DNA of 64,000 nt, from the NCBI RefSeq assembly GCF_028683095.1, contig NZ_JAJUBC010000011.1, positions 62,001-126,000 on the forward strand, given 5' to 3'. Under the pieces are notes generated by a model, which did no database searches, was not told the origin of the DNA, and saw only the letters and a list, made by a program, of their open reading frames with translations. Made by a program: the position numbers and the translations under genes. Origin of the DNA: Enterovibrio gelatinilyticus. GTDB lineage: Bacteria; Pseudomonadota; Gammaproteobacteria; Enterobacterales; Vibrionaceae. This document shows positions 1-8,255 of this stretch, piece by piece; the stretch's first letter is position 1, and the number at the start of each line of letters is the position of its first letter.

Positions 1-343
1 GGTCATCGTGGTCATCGAGAGTTTGCGTCACTCGCGTTTCGACCAGCTTACAATCGGCGGATGCATTCAACGCCACCAAAGTGTCTGGCTTTTTAAGAAT
101 GTCGATAGCCTTGTGTATTGCCGCTTCCTGCTCTCCATTGTCTGGCGCATGTTCAAACCCTACAATGTCACTTCCAGGTGCGGTGATCTCAACCAAAAAA
201 TCACTCCCATCCTGAGCCATATGCCATTCAACAACACCATGTTGATGAGAGTCGTGTTGAATGAAATCGCCGTCTTTCGCAGCCACAGAAGCCGTCATAC
301 CCAACGCAATTGCACTGAGCGCAAAACAAGTTTTATTACGCAT
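1..343 (-). CDS. zrgA: ZrgA-type (DUF2796) periplasmic zinc uptake protein, 3' end cut off
   Basis: The reading frame starts at an ATG at 343 (SD GGAG seven bases upstream) and runs off the left edge, so only the first 114 residues are seen. A signal peptide (MRNKTCFALSAIALGMTASVAA) is followed by a His-rich stretch, HDSHQHGVVEW, then an alternating fold with GSDIVGFEHAP and a conserved Cys, and Asp/His-rich residues at the window edge (DDHDD). This is the pattern of DUF2796 proteins, called ZrgA in Vibrio, which assist zinc import in the periplasm. It follows the small gene at 371-664 by 27 bases and shares its Zur-box promoter. The family call rests on the HDSHQHG region and the context; the rest of the protein is outside the window. 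Confidence 0.85.
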   Translation of the reverse strand, partial: MRNKTCFALSAIALGMTASVAAKDGDFIQHDSHQHGVVEWHMAQDGSDFLVEITAPGSDIVGFEHAPDNGEQEAAIHKAIDILKKPDTLVALNASADCKLVETRVTQTLDDHDD

Positions 344-370
344 GTTATCTCCAGTTTTAAAAATGAATTT

Positions 371-664
371 CTATATCAACGTTGGAGACACTGGCGGAGG
401 GGCGCGCGCTTTGGGAGTCAACGCGAGGGTTTGAGGAAGATAACAAGGAATGTTGAAGGAGGCATAACCAGCGGCTTTCACCACTGCAATAACGGCATTA
501 TCAGTAGTAGTAAAAGGGAGGCCTATCGCACATAGCGCACAATGATTATCAGATTGGAATGTATGTTGGTGACTAGCTTGATGTTCTGCAAACACAAAGC
601 CTTGCCAACCCAAAAGGACAGCAAGACATAGAGGCAGTAATACTTTTCGAAGCAATAGCAGCAT
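371..664 (-). CDS. Small exported His/Cys protein, DUF2607/DUF2946-like, first gene of a Zur operon
   Basis: A 97-residue protein with a clear N-terminal signal or anchor segment (about residues 1-26, LLLLRKVLLPLCLAVLLGW), then a His-rich stretch (HQASHQHTF) and a Cys pair in the order CALC (about residues 42-45), ending in a Pro-rich tail. Small exported proteins of this make-up are commonly found beside metal-uptake genes. The exact family (DUF2607 or DUF2946) is from memory and uncertain. It is the promoter-proximal gene of a two-gene or longer operon, 27 bases ahead of zrgA, and a perfect Zur palindrome lies 26 bases upstream of its ATG. A role in zinc binding or delivery is inferred from this setting and the His/Cys content. 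Confidence 0.7.
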   Translation of the reverse strand: MLLLLRKVLLPLCLAVLLGWQGFVFAEHQASHQHTFQSDNHCALCAIGLPFTTTDNAVIAVVKAAGYASFNIPCYLPQTLALTPKARAPPPVSPTLI

Positions 665-689
665 GATCCATCAGGCTTTTCTTGAGCGC

Positions 690-708
690 AATGTTATAAT
701 ATAACATT
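690..708 (-). promoter_or_regulatory. Zur box controlling the zinc uptake operon
   Basis: The 19 bases AATGTTATAATATAACATT form a palindrome with two perfect 9-base arms around one central base, matching the gammaproteobacterial Zur operator (core TGTTATA-N-TATAACA). It sits 26 bases upstream of the ATG at 664, where it would overlap the promoter. Zinc-loaded Zur should repress the operon and zinc shortage should open it. Confidence 0.88.
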
Positions 709-774
709 ACAGGCCACCGCCGTTAACCCGTAACGGAAAATTCATAGACACATCGCGTTGCGATCGCCCAAACG

Positions 775-801
775 CAAAAAACCCGCCATGAAGGCGGGTT
801 T
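775..801 (-). terminator. Terminator, left copy of the duplicated tRNA unit
   Basis: On the minus strand a 9-base stem AAACCCGCC/GGCGGGTTT with loop TTCAT is followed by a T run. It is the duplicate of the terminator at 879-905. Confidence 0.8.
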
Positions 802-809
802 CTTAAATT

Positions 810-829
810 TGGCTCCCCCTGTAAGACTT
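810..829 (-). pseudogene. Remnant of a tRNA-Asn 3' end
   Basis: The last 20 bases of a tRNA-Asn, including the 3' CCA and the acceptor strand AGGGGGA, are present with one change relative to the intact gene. The sequence beyond it (from 830) no longer resembles a tRNA, so this copy cannot fold. Confidence 0.75.
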
Positions 830-878
830 AACGGGGCCGCCTAGGCTTGCGACAAATCGCGTAGCGATCGCCCAAACG

Positions 879-905
879 CAAAAAACCCGCCATGAAGGCG
901 GGTTT
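879..905 (-). terminator. Terminator of tRNA-Asn
   Basis: Read on the minus strand: stem AAACCCGCC, loop TTCAT, stem GGCGGGTTT, then six T in all. It begins 9 bases after the tRNA 3' end. Confidence 0.85.
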
Positions 906-913
906 CTTAAATT

Positions 914-989
914 TGGCTCCCCCTGCAAGACTTGAACTTGCGACATACGGATTAACAGTCCGCCGTTCTACCGACTGAACTAAGGGGGA
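914..989 (-). tRNA. tRNA-Asn (anticodon GTT)
   Basis: The minus strand gives a 76-base cloverleaf. The acceptor stem TCCCCCT pairs with AGGGGGA, the discriminator is G, and CCA is encoded. The D arm holds AGTTCAGTCGGTAGAAC. The anticodon loop CTGTTAA carries GTT. The T arm is GCAAG-TTCAAGT-CTTGC. It is followed by its own terminator. A truncated second copy lies downstream. Confidence 0.97.
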
Positions 990-1137
990 ATTGTGCGTTC
1001 CTGAGAACGAGGTTGATATTAGGAAATGCGCGCTAGGCTTGCAAGCACTAATTCACAATACGCCGCATTTTTTGAGTCAAGTGGCTAATTGATAACCGAT
1101 TCTAGCCATATCAACCCGATCAAAGTGAAATCCAGCG

Positions 1138-2121
1138 TTATTTAGATAGAATCTGCTCCATGGCCCACGTTGTATTTCGCGCACTCTTTCCAAGACTTGG
1201 GTGCGTTTCTCGCCCAGTTAAATGCTTCACCAAGTTTTCCACATGAAAATACTGAACGGGATCCGGATTTTCTTGTAGTGACGTCAACGACTCGACGCCT
1301 TCCAACACAAAGGCTTCATCACCAAAGACTGAACAAAGTATGCGACCTTCACTTCCAATAATCTCCACACGATCTTCTCGTGTAGCGGCTGCAAAATTCC
1401 AATACCCAGAACCCAGCACCCCAGACTCAAACGCAAAAGACGCAGATACCGCATCCTCCGCCTCATAGTAACCTTGCTGATTAACCGCAATACCCTGCGC
1501 CAATGTTATGTCACCAAACCATTGTTGGAACAGATTCAAACCATGGCTAGCAAGATCCACAAAGTAGCCGCCACCCGCTTGGCGAGGGTTGACTCGCCAA
1601 TTCGTTTCGCCAGCAATATCGTCAGGGTTTGGCGATCGATGATACGTCCAATGGATATGGCGAACCTTGCCGATTTTACCCTGACTAATCCATTCACTTA
1701 CTGTTTTAAAGCGAGGAAGCGAACGACGATAGTAGGCCACAAACAAAGGAACATTAGCCAGTTCAAACGCAGCAATCATCTCATCACATTCTGCTGTCGT
1801 CAGTGCCATCGGCTTTTCCACAACACAGGGCTTTCCAGCTTTTGCAGCCATCAAGGCGTAATCACGATGACTATCCGGCGGCGTCGCTACATAAATGGCA
1901 TCAATCTCGGGATGATTGATCAGTTCAGCGACGTCAGTTGTGTATTGAGGAATACCATGTCTCTCACTATAGTCTTTCGCTTGCTCTTCACGGCGCGCCA
2001 TGACTAAGCCCAGCGACGAAGCGTCAACTTGCCAGAATGCAGGGCCGCTTTTGCGCTCCGTAACACTTCCACAACCAATCATGCCCCAACGAATCTTTGT
2101 TTGTTTCATCATCTCTTCCAT
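1138..2121 (-). CDS. Gfo/Idh/MocA family oxidoreductase
   Basis: A cytosolic NAD(P)-dependent dehydrogenase of 327 residues, the normal length. The N-terminal Rossmann fold shows WGMIGCGSVTERKSG (about residues 12-26), and the family signature EKPMALT appears around residue 99 as VVEKPMALTTAECD, with the catalytic Lys in EKP. The C-terminal alpha/beta domain includes GGGYFVDLASHGLNLFQ, whose Asp and His are the usual substrate-site residues. The substrate, probably a sugar, polyol or aminosugar derivative, cannot be told from sequence. The start could be the ATG at 2121 or the paired ATGs at 2112/2109; the last has GGAA six bases upstream. It stands alone on the minus strand, divergent from the lipoprotein gene at 2351. 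Confidence 0.9.
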   Translation of the reverse strand: MEEMMKQTKIRWGMIGCGSVTERKSGPAFWQVDASSLGLVMARREEQAKDYSERHGIPQYTTDVAELINHPEIDAIYVATPPDSHRDYALMAAKAGKPCVVEKPMALTTAECDEMIAAFELANVPLFVAYYRRSLPRFKTVSEWISQGKIGKVRHIHWTYHRSPNPDDIAGETNWRVNPRQAGGGYFVDLASHGLNLFQQWFGDITLAQGIAVNQQGYYEAEDAVSASFAFESGVLGSGYWNFAAATREDRVEIIGSEGRILCSVFGDEAFVLEGVESLTSLQENPDPVQYFHVENLVKHLTGRETHPSLGKSARNTTWAMEQILSK

Positions 2122-2350
2122 TATTTACCGTCGAAGGAAGTCTCTTCTTCTTACATCAATATCATTGTGTCAATTCTTGAGCAAGCGCGTAACCCATTCC
2201 GAAAAGTCCTAACTTTGCTACGCAACCCAACAAGCCTCTGTTCATATACTGCAAAGGAATTGTTGGCGTATCTGCTTGGCGCGGCTTACCTGACAACACA
2301 TTCTCGCTGAGCAAACATCTTGAGATTGCTTGTGTATGAAGGAACGAAGT

Positions 2351-2974
2351 ATGAAGTGGTTGCTTCCATTGTTAATCGCCAGCACAGCCAGTTGTTCTGA
2401 TGAGACTCTCCCGCTGGTCACCGAATGTCCAACAGAACAAAACTATTCAACGGCTTTTCTTAATAGCGATTTTTATCAAGGTTGGAAAACACTTCAGCAC
2501 GGCGCCTCACCGAGACAAAATTGCGACATGGCTTTGCCCTATTTTGTGACCGCAGTGAACAAAGAAACCGCCTTCGAACTGTCGACACTCTACCTCGACT
2601 TTTGTAACGATACGCCTGATCTCAATGCTCTTAACGCCAGTAGCATTTATCAGAGTGAGAAGTTGACGCACGGTATAGACTACGATGAATTCAAATGGGT
2701 ACTAGATTTGGCCTTGTGCAATAGTCCTGTAGAGCAATATGCGTTAGGTAAAATGCTTCACGATGGATTTATTACAGATCAGGATACAGAGAAAGGCATC
2801 TATTTCTTAAGTCTTGCCGCGCACCAAAACCACATTCAAGCCCAATTTGCACTTTCGGACGCGCTAGAGGGCATAAATGAAGAAGTCATGGCTGCACTCT
2901 GGCTAAATAATGCAAACAGCCTAACGGGGCAGGCCCTAGTGGGTAGAACACCCAATTCCCATAAGCTTAAGTAA
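2351..2974 (+). CDS. Putative lipoprotein with Sel1-like/TPR helical repeats
   Basis: I chose the ATG at 2351, preceded by AAGGAACGA, over an upstream TTG frame. The 207-residue product begins MKWLLPLLIASTASCSDE, a short signal ending in a plausible lipobox Cys. The C-terminal half contains Sel1-like helix pairs: EQYALGKMLHDGFI followed by DTEKGIYFLSLAAHQNHIQAQFALSDAL. Several further Cys residues (CPTEQN, NCDMA, FCND, LCNS) could form disulfides in the periplasm. Sel1 repeats mediate protein-protein contacts. No specific function can be given. It has no obvious operon partner, since the phosphatase gene at 3066 follows after 91 bases. Confidence 0.75.
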   Translation: MKWLLPLLIASTASCSDETLPLVTECPTEQNYSTAFLNSDFYQGWKTLQHGASPRQNCDMALPYFVTAVNKETAFELSTLYLDFCNDTPDLNALNASSIYQSEKLTHGIDYDEFKWVLDLALCNSPVEQYALGKMLHDGFITDQDTEKGIYFLSLAAHQNHIQAQFALSDALEGINEEVMAALWLNNANSLTGQALVGRTPNSHKLK

Positions 2975-3065
2975 CGAATTTGCATCGATTTACACTTGTG
3001 AAGCTACAAATTCTGTTTCCCGCCGCGTAGAGTAAGGAGATTAGAACTGAATAACTGAGTCTGAC

Positions 3066-5051
3066 ATGTCAACGTCGCTGCCCCTGTTTTTAGCTGGGCC
3101 TATAATAAGAAGATCCACTCAACATGAACTTTGTGTTTGGGCAGTCACCTCTGCGCCACTCGACGCAGAGTTTGCACTGTATTCACCAGACAGTGAGCAC
3201 ACCATTTTTCGTGCCTCTTTCAAAGCTCATAAGCAAGTTCAACTTGGGCAGCAATGTTATATTGTGCTCGCTCAATTCTCACGCGACAGCGAGACAGAAG
3301 CTGAAACTCCAGATAAAAATAGCCCCAAAAGCGCAGGGTTTCCGATTGATACCCCACTCCAATATGACATTCTGACTGACCAAGGTTCATTATTGACGGA
3401 CATCGACGGTCTGCTGTACTCCGATGAGAAACGTCCAACATTTGTGATTTCAACACGCGCTGAAAATATCGCACATGGTTCATGTCGACATCCTCATCAT
3501 CGATGTGATGACGCACTCGTGGCTCTCGATACAAAATACAATGCAATCACAGTCCAAGATCGCGCAGATCTTCTGATCATGGGTGGCGATCAAATCTACG
3601 CCGATGATGTCTGCGGTCCAATGATGTACGCGATTCGAGAAGCTATCGACATACTTGGACTTCGTGATCAAGCGCTTGACGACGACACCATCACGCATTG
3701 CAGTCAATTAGTACCCGACATCATGCCTCTTTACGGGCGCACGGAGCGATTACCATATACCACGGTGAACCATGGGCTGATCAAGCGTCTTCTCAAATCA
3801 GCCCCTGAACCTGTTTTCAGTTCCAATACCACGGAAAACCACCTGATCAGCTTCAACGAGTTCATCGCAATGTATATCTTGGTGTGGTCACCTTCATTGT
3901 GGTCTCATATTCCCCTTCCTGACGCCGATGCTATGCAGGGACTGAGTGATGAACATAAGCTGCGATGGACGAGAGAGAAACAGGAACTTTCTCAATTCTG
4001 TTCAGGGTTAAAAAATGTAAGGCGCTTATTTGCGCATATTCCTACTTACATGATTTTTGACGATCACGATGTTACTGATGATTTTAACCTGACTGTCGGC
4101 TGGGAGCGGGCGGTGTATGAATCGCCTTTGGCGCAGAATATCTTGACCAATGCCATGCTTGGATACTTCTTCTGTCAAGGCTGGGGAAACAACCCAAACG
4201 CATTTGATTCGGGCTTTTGGCACACCATTACCCAATTCGCGGCGGAACCCACACCACGTTCCCTCAATGAAGTTAACCAGCTTATTCTTCATTTTGAACA
4301 TTGGCATTACACGCTTCCCACCACTCCAAAAGTCGTTGTATTAGACACGCGAACACGGAGGTGGCGATCTGAATCCAGTAGCAATAAACCATCGGGATTA
4401 ATGGACTGGGAATCCCTCATGGATTTTCAGCAAAACGTCATCAACGCCGATGCTGTCGTGGTCGTGTCGCCTGCGCCGATGTTTGGTGTAAAGTTCATTG
4501 AAACGCTTCAGCGTATTGTCACCTTCTGTGGTCACCCTCTGGCGACTGATTCAGAAAACTGGATGGCGCATCCAGGTTCTGCCAATGCACTGTTGAACAT
4601 CTTCAAACACCCCAAAACACCGAAAAACTTCGTTATCCTATCGGGAGATGTTCATTACTCCTTTGCGTACGATATTCGTATACGGTTTCGTAAAGGCAGC
4701 CCAAGAATTTGGCAAATTACGTGTAGCGGATTTCGCAATCAGTTCCCTGAACCCTATTTGTCCGTTTTTGAATGGTTTGACCGCAAGCTATTCTGGCCAG
4801 AATCACCCCTCAATATTTTCACGCGCCGAAAGCGCATGCGTATTGAAAGGCGACGTCCTGACAACGGTAGCCCCCAGCTTTTAGTGAATGCCAGTGCCGT
4901 TGGTGAGGTATTACTATATCCGGACGGTTCCCCGGCGACCATTGGGCTGCTGACAGGTGCAGGAGAGCAGATTGTGTTCAATCCCTGCGAAGAGGTCGAG
5001 GCGCCTACCGAATCTTATGTTTCTCGCTCTGATTCTGTGACGCGGGATTGA
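3066..5051 (+). CDS. PhoD-like metallophosphatase (alkaline phosphatase D family)
   Basis: A 661-residue protein carrying the metal-binding motifs of the PhoD family in order: GSCRHPH near residue 138, GGDQIYADD near 173, FDDHDVTDDFN near 330 and LSGDVHYSF near 525. These bind the Fe/Ca or similar centre of phosphodiesterase/phosphomonoesterase enzymes. About 130 residues of N-terminal beta-rich domain precede the catalytic part. There is no Tat or Sec signal at the N-terminus (MSTSLPLFLAGPIIRRS), so unlike classical secreted PhoD it is probably cytoplasmic. That makes phosphate scavenging from outside the cell less certain, and an intracellular phosphodiester role possible. It is followed 58 bases later by the DUF2960-like gene. 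Confidence 0.85.
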   Translation: MSTSLPLFLAGPIIRRSTQHELCVWAVTSAPLDAEFALYSPDSEHTIFRASFKAHKQVQLGQQCYIVLAQFSRDSETEAETPDKNSPKSAGFPIDTPLQYDILTDQGSLLTDIDGLLYSDEKRPTFVISTRAENIAHGSCRHPHHRCDDALVALDTKYNAITVQDRADLLIMGGDQIYADDVCGPMMYAIREAIDILGLRDQALDDDTITHCSQLVPDIMPLYGRTERLPYTTVNHGLIKRLLKSAPEPVFSSNTTENHLISFNEFIAMYILVWSPSLWSHIPLPDADAMQGLSDEHKLRWTREKQELSQFCSGLKNVRRLFAHIPTYMIFDDHDVTDDFNLTVGWERAVYESPLAQNILTNAMLGYFFCQGWGNNPNAFDSGFWHTITQFAAEPTPRSLNEVNQLILHFEHWHYTLPTTPKVVVLDTRTRRWRSESSSNKPSGLMDWESLMDFQQNVINADAVVVVSPAPMFGVKFIETLQRIVTFCGHPLATDSENWMAHPGSANALLNIFKHPKTPKNFVILSGDVHYSFAYDIRIRFRKGSPRIWQITCSGFRNQFPEPYLSVFEWFDRKLFWPESPLNIFTRRKRMRIERRRPDNGSPQLLVNASAVGEVLLYPDGSPATIGLLTGAGEQIVFNPCEEVEAPTESYVSRSDSVTRD

Positions 5052-5109
5052 CTTGCAGTGGTGGCTGATAAATACTCCGCCACCTAAAAAATTTGTTCAA
5101 GGTGCAGAT

Positions 5110-5373
5110 ATGTCACGCCAACTCCAGTATGAATACAAAGGCGAAACCAAAGTCATGACTTTCTCTTACCGTCAGCACCGCTCTCCACACGAAGCTGCTG
5201 CAGAAGCGGAAGGTATCGACATCACTGACTTTCTAAAAATGGAAAGGCAGCTCGAGGTGATTGCGGATGGCAAAGCGGTGAAAAACCACCGAGACAGCTA
5301 CTTCAACAAGTTAGGATTCAGCAAAATCATGCTGTTGAAGAAAGAAGCCGCATCAATCAAAGACAAACGCTAA
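5110..5373 (+). CDS. Small conserved protein, DUF2960-like
   Basis: The start is the ATG at 5110 with SD AAGGTG; an in-frame ATG at 5053 lacks one. The 87-residue product is soluble and highly charged: MSRQLQYEYKG, then FSYRQHRSPHEAAAEAEGID, TDFLKMERQLE and a basic C-terminus. The EAAAEAEGID-TDFLKME pattern matches my memory of DUF2960 proteins of Vibrionaceae, whose function is unknown. It may be co-transcribed with the PhoD-like gene just upstream. A stem-loop follows 25 bases after its stop. Confidence 0.7.
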   Translation: MSRQLQYEYKGETKVMTFSYRQHRSPHEAAAEAEGIDITDFLKMERQLEVIADGKAVKNHRDSYFNKLGFSKIMLLKKEAASIKDKR

Positions 5374-5398
5374 GCGCCGTTCACGCCTTAACGTCAGT

Positions 5399-5423
5399 GA
5401 CGGGATAGTTATCACTACCCGTC
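5399..5423 (+). terminator. Stem-loop after the DUF2960-like gene
   Basis: GACGGG-A-TAGT / ACTA-C-CCGTC forms a hairpin with a small loop. The T-run behind it is weak, so termination is likely but not strong. Confidence 0.5.
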
Positions 5424-5648
5424 CTATCTGCAAGACCCGTTTTACCTTCAAGACTTGCCTTCATCCCCCAATCTTCGCAACTAGAATCACATCTTCATTG
5501 TTCTTATTCTCTGTGCAGTGAGCACAACGCAAAATAGATCAAAGTAACGTCGACTTGTTCACCAAAAGCCCTGCATCACCCTTGCTGAAATGGTGGGCAG
5601 AGTTATGCAGTAGCGTCAGGCGTTCAACAAATACCTACAGGAGCGACT

Positions 5649-5885
5649 ATGCACGGTGAAAATCACGCACTCATGTTCGAGTTCCCAGAGTTAAAAGATA
5701 AAATTCACGAAATGAAAATGGCTGATACAGCCTTCTGCAGAATGGTTGATGAGTACCACCAACTCGACCACAAAATTCGCGGCCTAGAAATGGCAAAAAT
5801 CCCCACTGATGATGACAATTTTAGACACTTACGAATGCGGCGCGTGCAGCTCAAAGATGACATCTATCAGCAAATCAGCCAATAG
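5649..5885 (+). CDS. YdcH/DUF465 family small protein
   Basis: A 78-residue helical protein preceded by AGGAGCGACT. The sequence MHGENHALMFEFPELKDKIHEMK, followed by FCRMVDEYHQLDHKIRGLE and a final LRMRRVQLKDDIYQQI, is the DUF465 pattern: an N-terminal segment, then a helical hairpin with heptad-like spacing. E. coli YdcH is the reference member. The function is not known. It stands alone between two non-coding stretches of about 250 bases. Confidence 0.85.
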   Translation: MHGENHALMFEFPELKDKIHEMKMADTAFCRMVDEYHQLDHKIRGLEMAKIPTDDDNFRHLRMRRVQLKDDIYQQISQ

Positions 5886-6164
5886 CTGAGACAAAGCCCG
5901 TACTAGGTTCCATTTCATTCAAGTACGGGCGACTTGGCGTTTTGTTTGTATCCAATTTTCCAGATATCAATTTCAACCCACAGCAGGAAAAATGTCATAT
6001 CCCTATCTACGCTTATCGAGAGATGATTTAAATAATTAAACAATCGTCTTCATAATAAGACACGGAGAAACCTTCCGGTTGAGTAATCTATAGCCTCTAA
6101 AAACACAATAAACCGTCAATTCATTTATTTATGTATCGCGATGTCGGTCAGGGAAGCTCAATCA

Positions 6165-8177
6165 ATGCGTATACCTCTCATTCACTCAGCTCTATTGTTG
6201 CTAGCAGTGCTTTTCACTGTGAATGCTCACGCTACCGTAGAAAAAACACAATCTTTCGAGCGCGCGCTAAATGGCGTGCAATCTATCCTTTATTCCGTGC
6301 CCATCAAGGCGAGAGCCCTGTTGAGTGAACTAGAAAAAGTTGAGCTAAAAGAGAATCAGCCATTACCGCTTCTGGCCCGCTATTATTTGCAAAAGTCGAC
6401 GGTTGACTTAATTTTAAACGATCCAGAAAGCGCCATTGAAGCGGCGAACAGAGGCATTGAACTCACCGCTAGCGACCCATTACTTCAAGCCGACAGATAT
6501 TTGATGCAGTTAAGGCTCAGCCAAGCGCGCATTCTTAAAGGTGAAGAAGCACTGGTTCTCACACAGCTTGACGATCTACTTTCGGAGTCACAATCGCTCA
6601 ACAACCCTGAAGTAACCGCTGAGATTTTGTTGGTCAAGGGACAAGCCTACAAAGCGCAGAATGAATACGATGTGTCTATGGCGGCATTGATGAGTTCGTT
6701 GGAAGCCGCTAAGAATACCGACAATGAGCTGCTTATTGAGCGCATTGCATCGAACCTTGGCGGTATCTTGGTTCAATTAAATGGCTTTGATAAAGCCTCG
6801 TTGCTGCTCGAACAGTCATACCAATTTTTCCGACAACGTAAAATGTCATTTAATCAGTTGTTGGTTAAGCTCGACATGGCTGAGTTGGCAAAAAAACAAG
6901 GCGACAAAAATCAAGCCTTACTCGAATACAAACAAGCATTGCAGATTGCAGAAGTACTTGGTGATGGTTCCCACCGCTTTCGCATCAATCTACAAATTGC
7001 CGATCTACTCCTGCAATCTGGCGACTCAAAAAACATGATGCGTTACTTAAAAGCCACAGATACGCTGCGTGAACGCGAAAACATCCGCTACTACATCAGT
7101 AAATATAATTACCTAAAAGCCAATGAAAGCCTTCTCAGTAATAACTATCAAGCGGCGATTGATTTGGTGACGCCATTAATGGGAACGCTCAAGGAGCAGG
7201 CCCGTCTGTATCGCTCCGAAATTGCACTTTATTTGGTAGCGTCAAAAGCACATTTTGGAATGGAAGACTATAAGAATGCTTATCTGACGTTATTGGACTA
7301 CCAAGAACGCTTCAACACTTTCACATCAGATGAGCAGGTTGACAGTTTAGAGCGACAACAAATGCTGTTTAACCTAGAAAAACTCAAAGCGGAAAACCAA
7401 CATTTAAGCTGGAACAATGTGTTACAAACGCTTGAATTGAAAACAAATGAAGACAAAGTGGAATACCTTAATGTCATTATTGTTGCGAGTATAAGTGTCG
7501 CTATTATTGCCTCTCTCATCGCACTTTGGGTAAACCGACGCCGTATTCGCTGGGGTAAAATCGCCAACACAGATAGTTTGACAGGGCTATTCAATCGCCG
7601 CTATTTGGGCACTCAGCTTGAGCGTGTTCAAAAAGACATGGCTGCCGGTGATATGGCCGTCAGTTGTTTGCTTCTAGACATTGATCATTTCAAACAAGTT
7701 AACGATACGTATGGACACCCAGTCGGTGATCAAGTGCTTGTTGGCGTTGCAGAGTTGTTCAACAACAACCTCCGCCGTGATGACATATGTGCGCGCGTAG
7801 GTGGCGAGGAATTCATGCTACTTCTTCCAAACAGTGGCATAGAAAAAGCCTCAGTGATCGCAGAAGACTTGCGTCTACGTATCAATGAATTGTCGTTCCA
7901 AAGTGAGCAAGGCGATGACTTTAATGTCACTGCAAGTTTTGGTGTTATCGAGGTAGGAAAAGACCAATCGCTGTCTGACATCCATAGTCATGTCGACAAA
8001 CTCTTGTACCGTGCGAAACAAAATGGTCGCAATCGTGTTGAAGGCACCATGAGCAAGGAAAGTGATGCAAAATCAGGCTCAACGACGAGCAGCAAGAATA
8101 ACCTAACCGATCATGTGCAGCGATTATCACGAGGGGTTAGACGATTGAAATTCCGATTCGCTCAACACTTCACGTAA
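6165..8177 (+). CDS. Periplasmic-sensor diguanylate cyclase (TPR sensor, one TM, GGDEF)
   Basis: Makes cyclic di-GMP from two GTP. The start at 6165 has AGGGAAG nine bases upstream; an ATG at 6141 is in frame but less well placed. The 670-residue product has a signal peptide (MRIPLIHSALLLLAVLF), about 400 residues of TPR-like helical repeats predicted to face the periplasm, a single membrane helix (about 437-458, VIIVASISVAIIASLIALWV), then a GGDEF domain. The active site reads GGEEF at 546-550, an accepted active form. RRDD at 537-540 is a correctly spaced RxxD inhibitory site, so product inhibition is expected. The last 40 residues are Ser/Lys-rich and unstructured. The signal sensed is unknown. 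Confidence 0.93.
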   Translation: MRIPLIHSALLLLAVLFTVNAHATVEKTQSFERALNGVQSILYSVPIKARALLSELEKVELKENQPLPLLARYYLQKSTVDLILNDPESAIEAANRGIELTASDPLLQADRYLMQLRLSQARILKGEEALVLTQLDDLLSESQSLNNPEVTAEILLVKGQAYKAQNEYDVSMAALMSSLEAAKNTDNELLIERIASNLGGILVQLNGFDKASLLLEQSYQFFRQRKMSFNQLLVKLDMAELAKKQGDKNQALLEYKQALQIAEVLGDGSHRFRINLQIADLLLQSGDSKNMMRYLKATDTLRERENIRYYISKYNYLKANESLLSNNYQAAIDLVTPLMGTLKEQARLYRSEIALYLVASKAHFGMEDYKNAYLTLLDYQERFNTFTSDEQVDSLERQQMLFNLEKLKAENQHLSWNNVLQTLELKTNEDKVEYLNVIIVASISVAIIASLIALWVNRRRIRWGKIANTDSLTGLFNRRYLGTQLERVQKDMAAGDMAVSCLLLDIDHFKQVNDTYGHPVGDQVLVGVAELFNNNLRRDDICARVGGEEFMLLLPNSGIEKASVIAEDLRLRINELSFQSEQGDDFNVTASFGVIEVGKDQSLSDIHSHVDKLLYRAKQNGRNRVEGTMSKESDAKSGSTTSSKNNLTDHVQRLSRGVRRLKFRFAQHFT

Positions 8178-8255
8178 TTCGACACACATTATTCACTTAA
8201 TTTTTTGACCGCGCTCTTCGCTTGTTTGGCGCGGTTACCTTTAAGGATCATTGTA

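Larger units (their letters stand above)
752..933. repeat. Direct repeat of 78 bp carrying a terminator and the 3' end of tRNA-Asn
   Basis: Positions 752-829 and 856-933 are near-identical, differing at only two positions (758/759 region and 822/926). The period is 104 bases. Each copy holds a rho-independent terminator and the last part of a tRNA-Asn gene, read on the minus strand. Only the right-hand copy continues into a complete tRNA. This is what is left when a tandem tRNA-Asn array loses a unit by recombination or deletion. Confidence 0.85.

Noticed and set aside
8..535. A 175-codon plus-strand open frame across the zinc operon
   Set aside because: It lies opposite zrgA and the small His/Cys gene, which have signal peptides, ribosome sites and a shared Zur box; its translation has no protein-like features.
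2029..2310. 93-codon frame between the first oxidoreductase and the lipoprotein gene
   Set aside because: Mostly antisense to the oxidoreductase N-terminus and without coding features.
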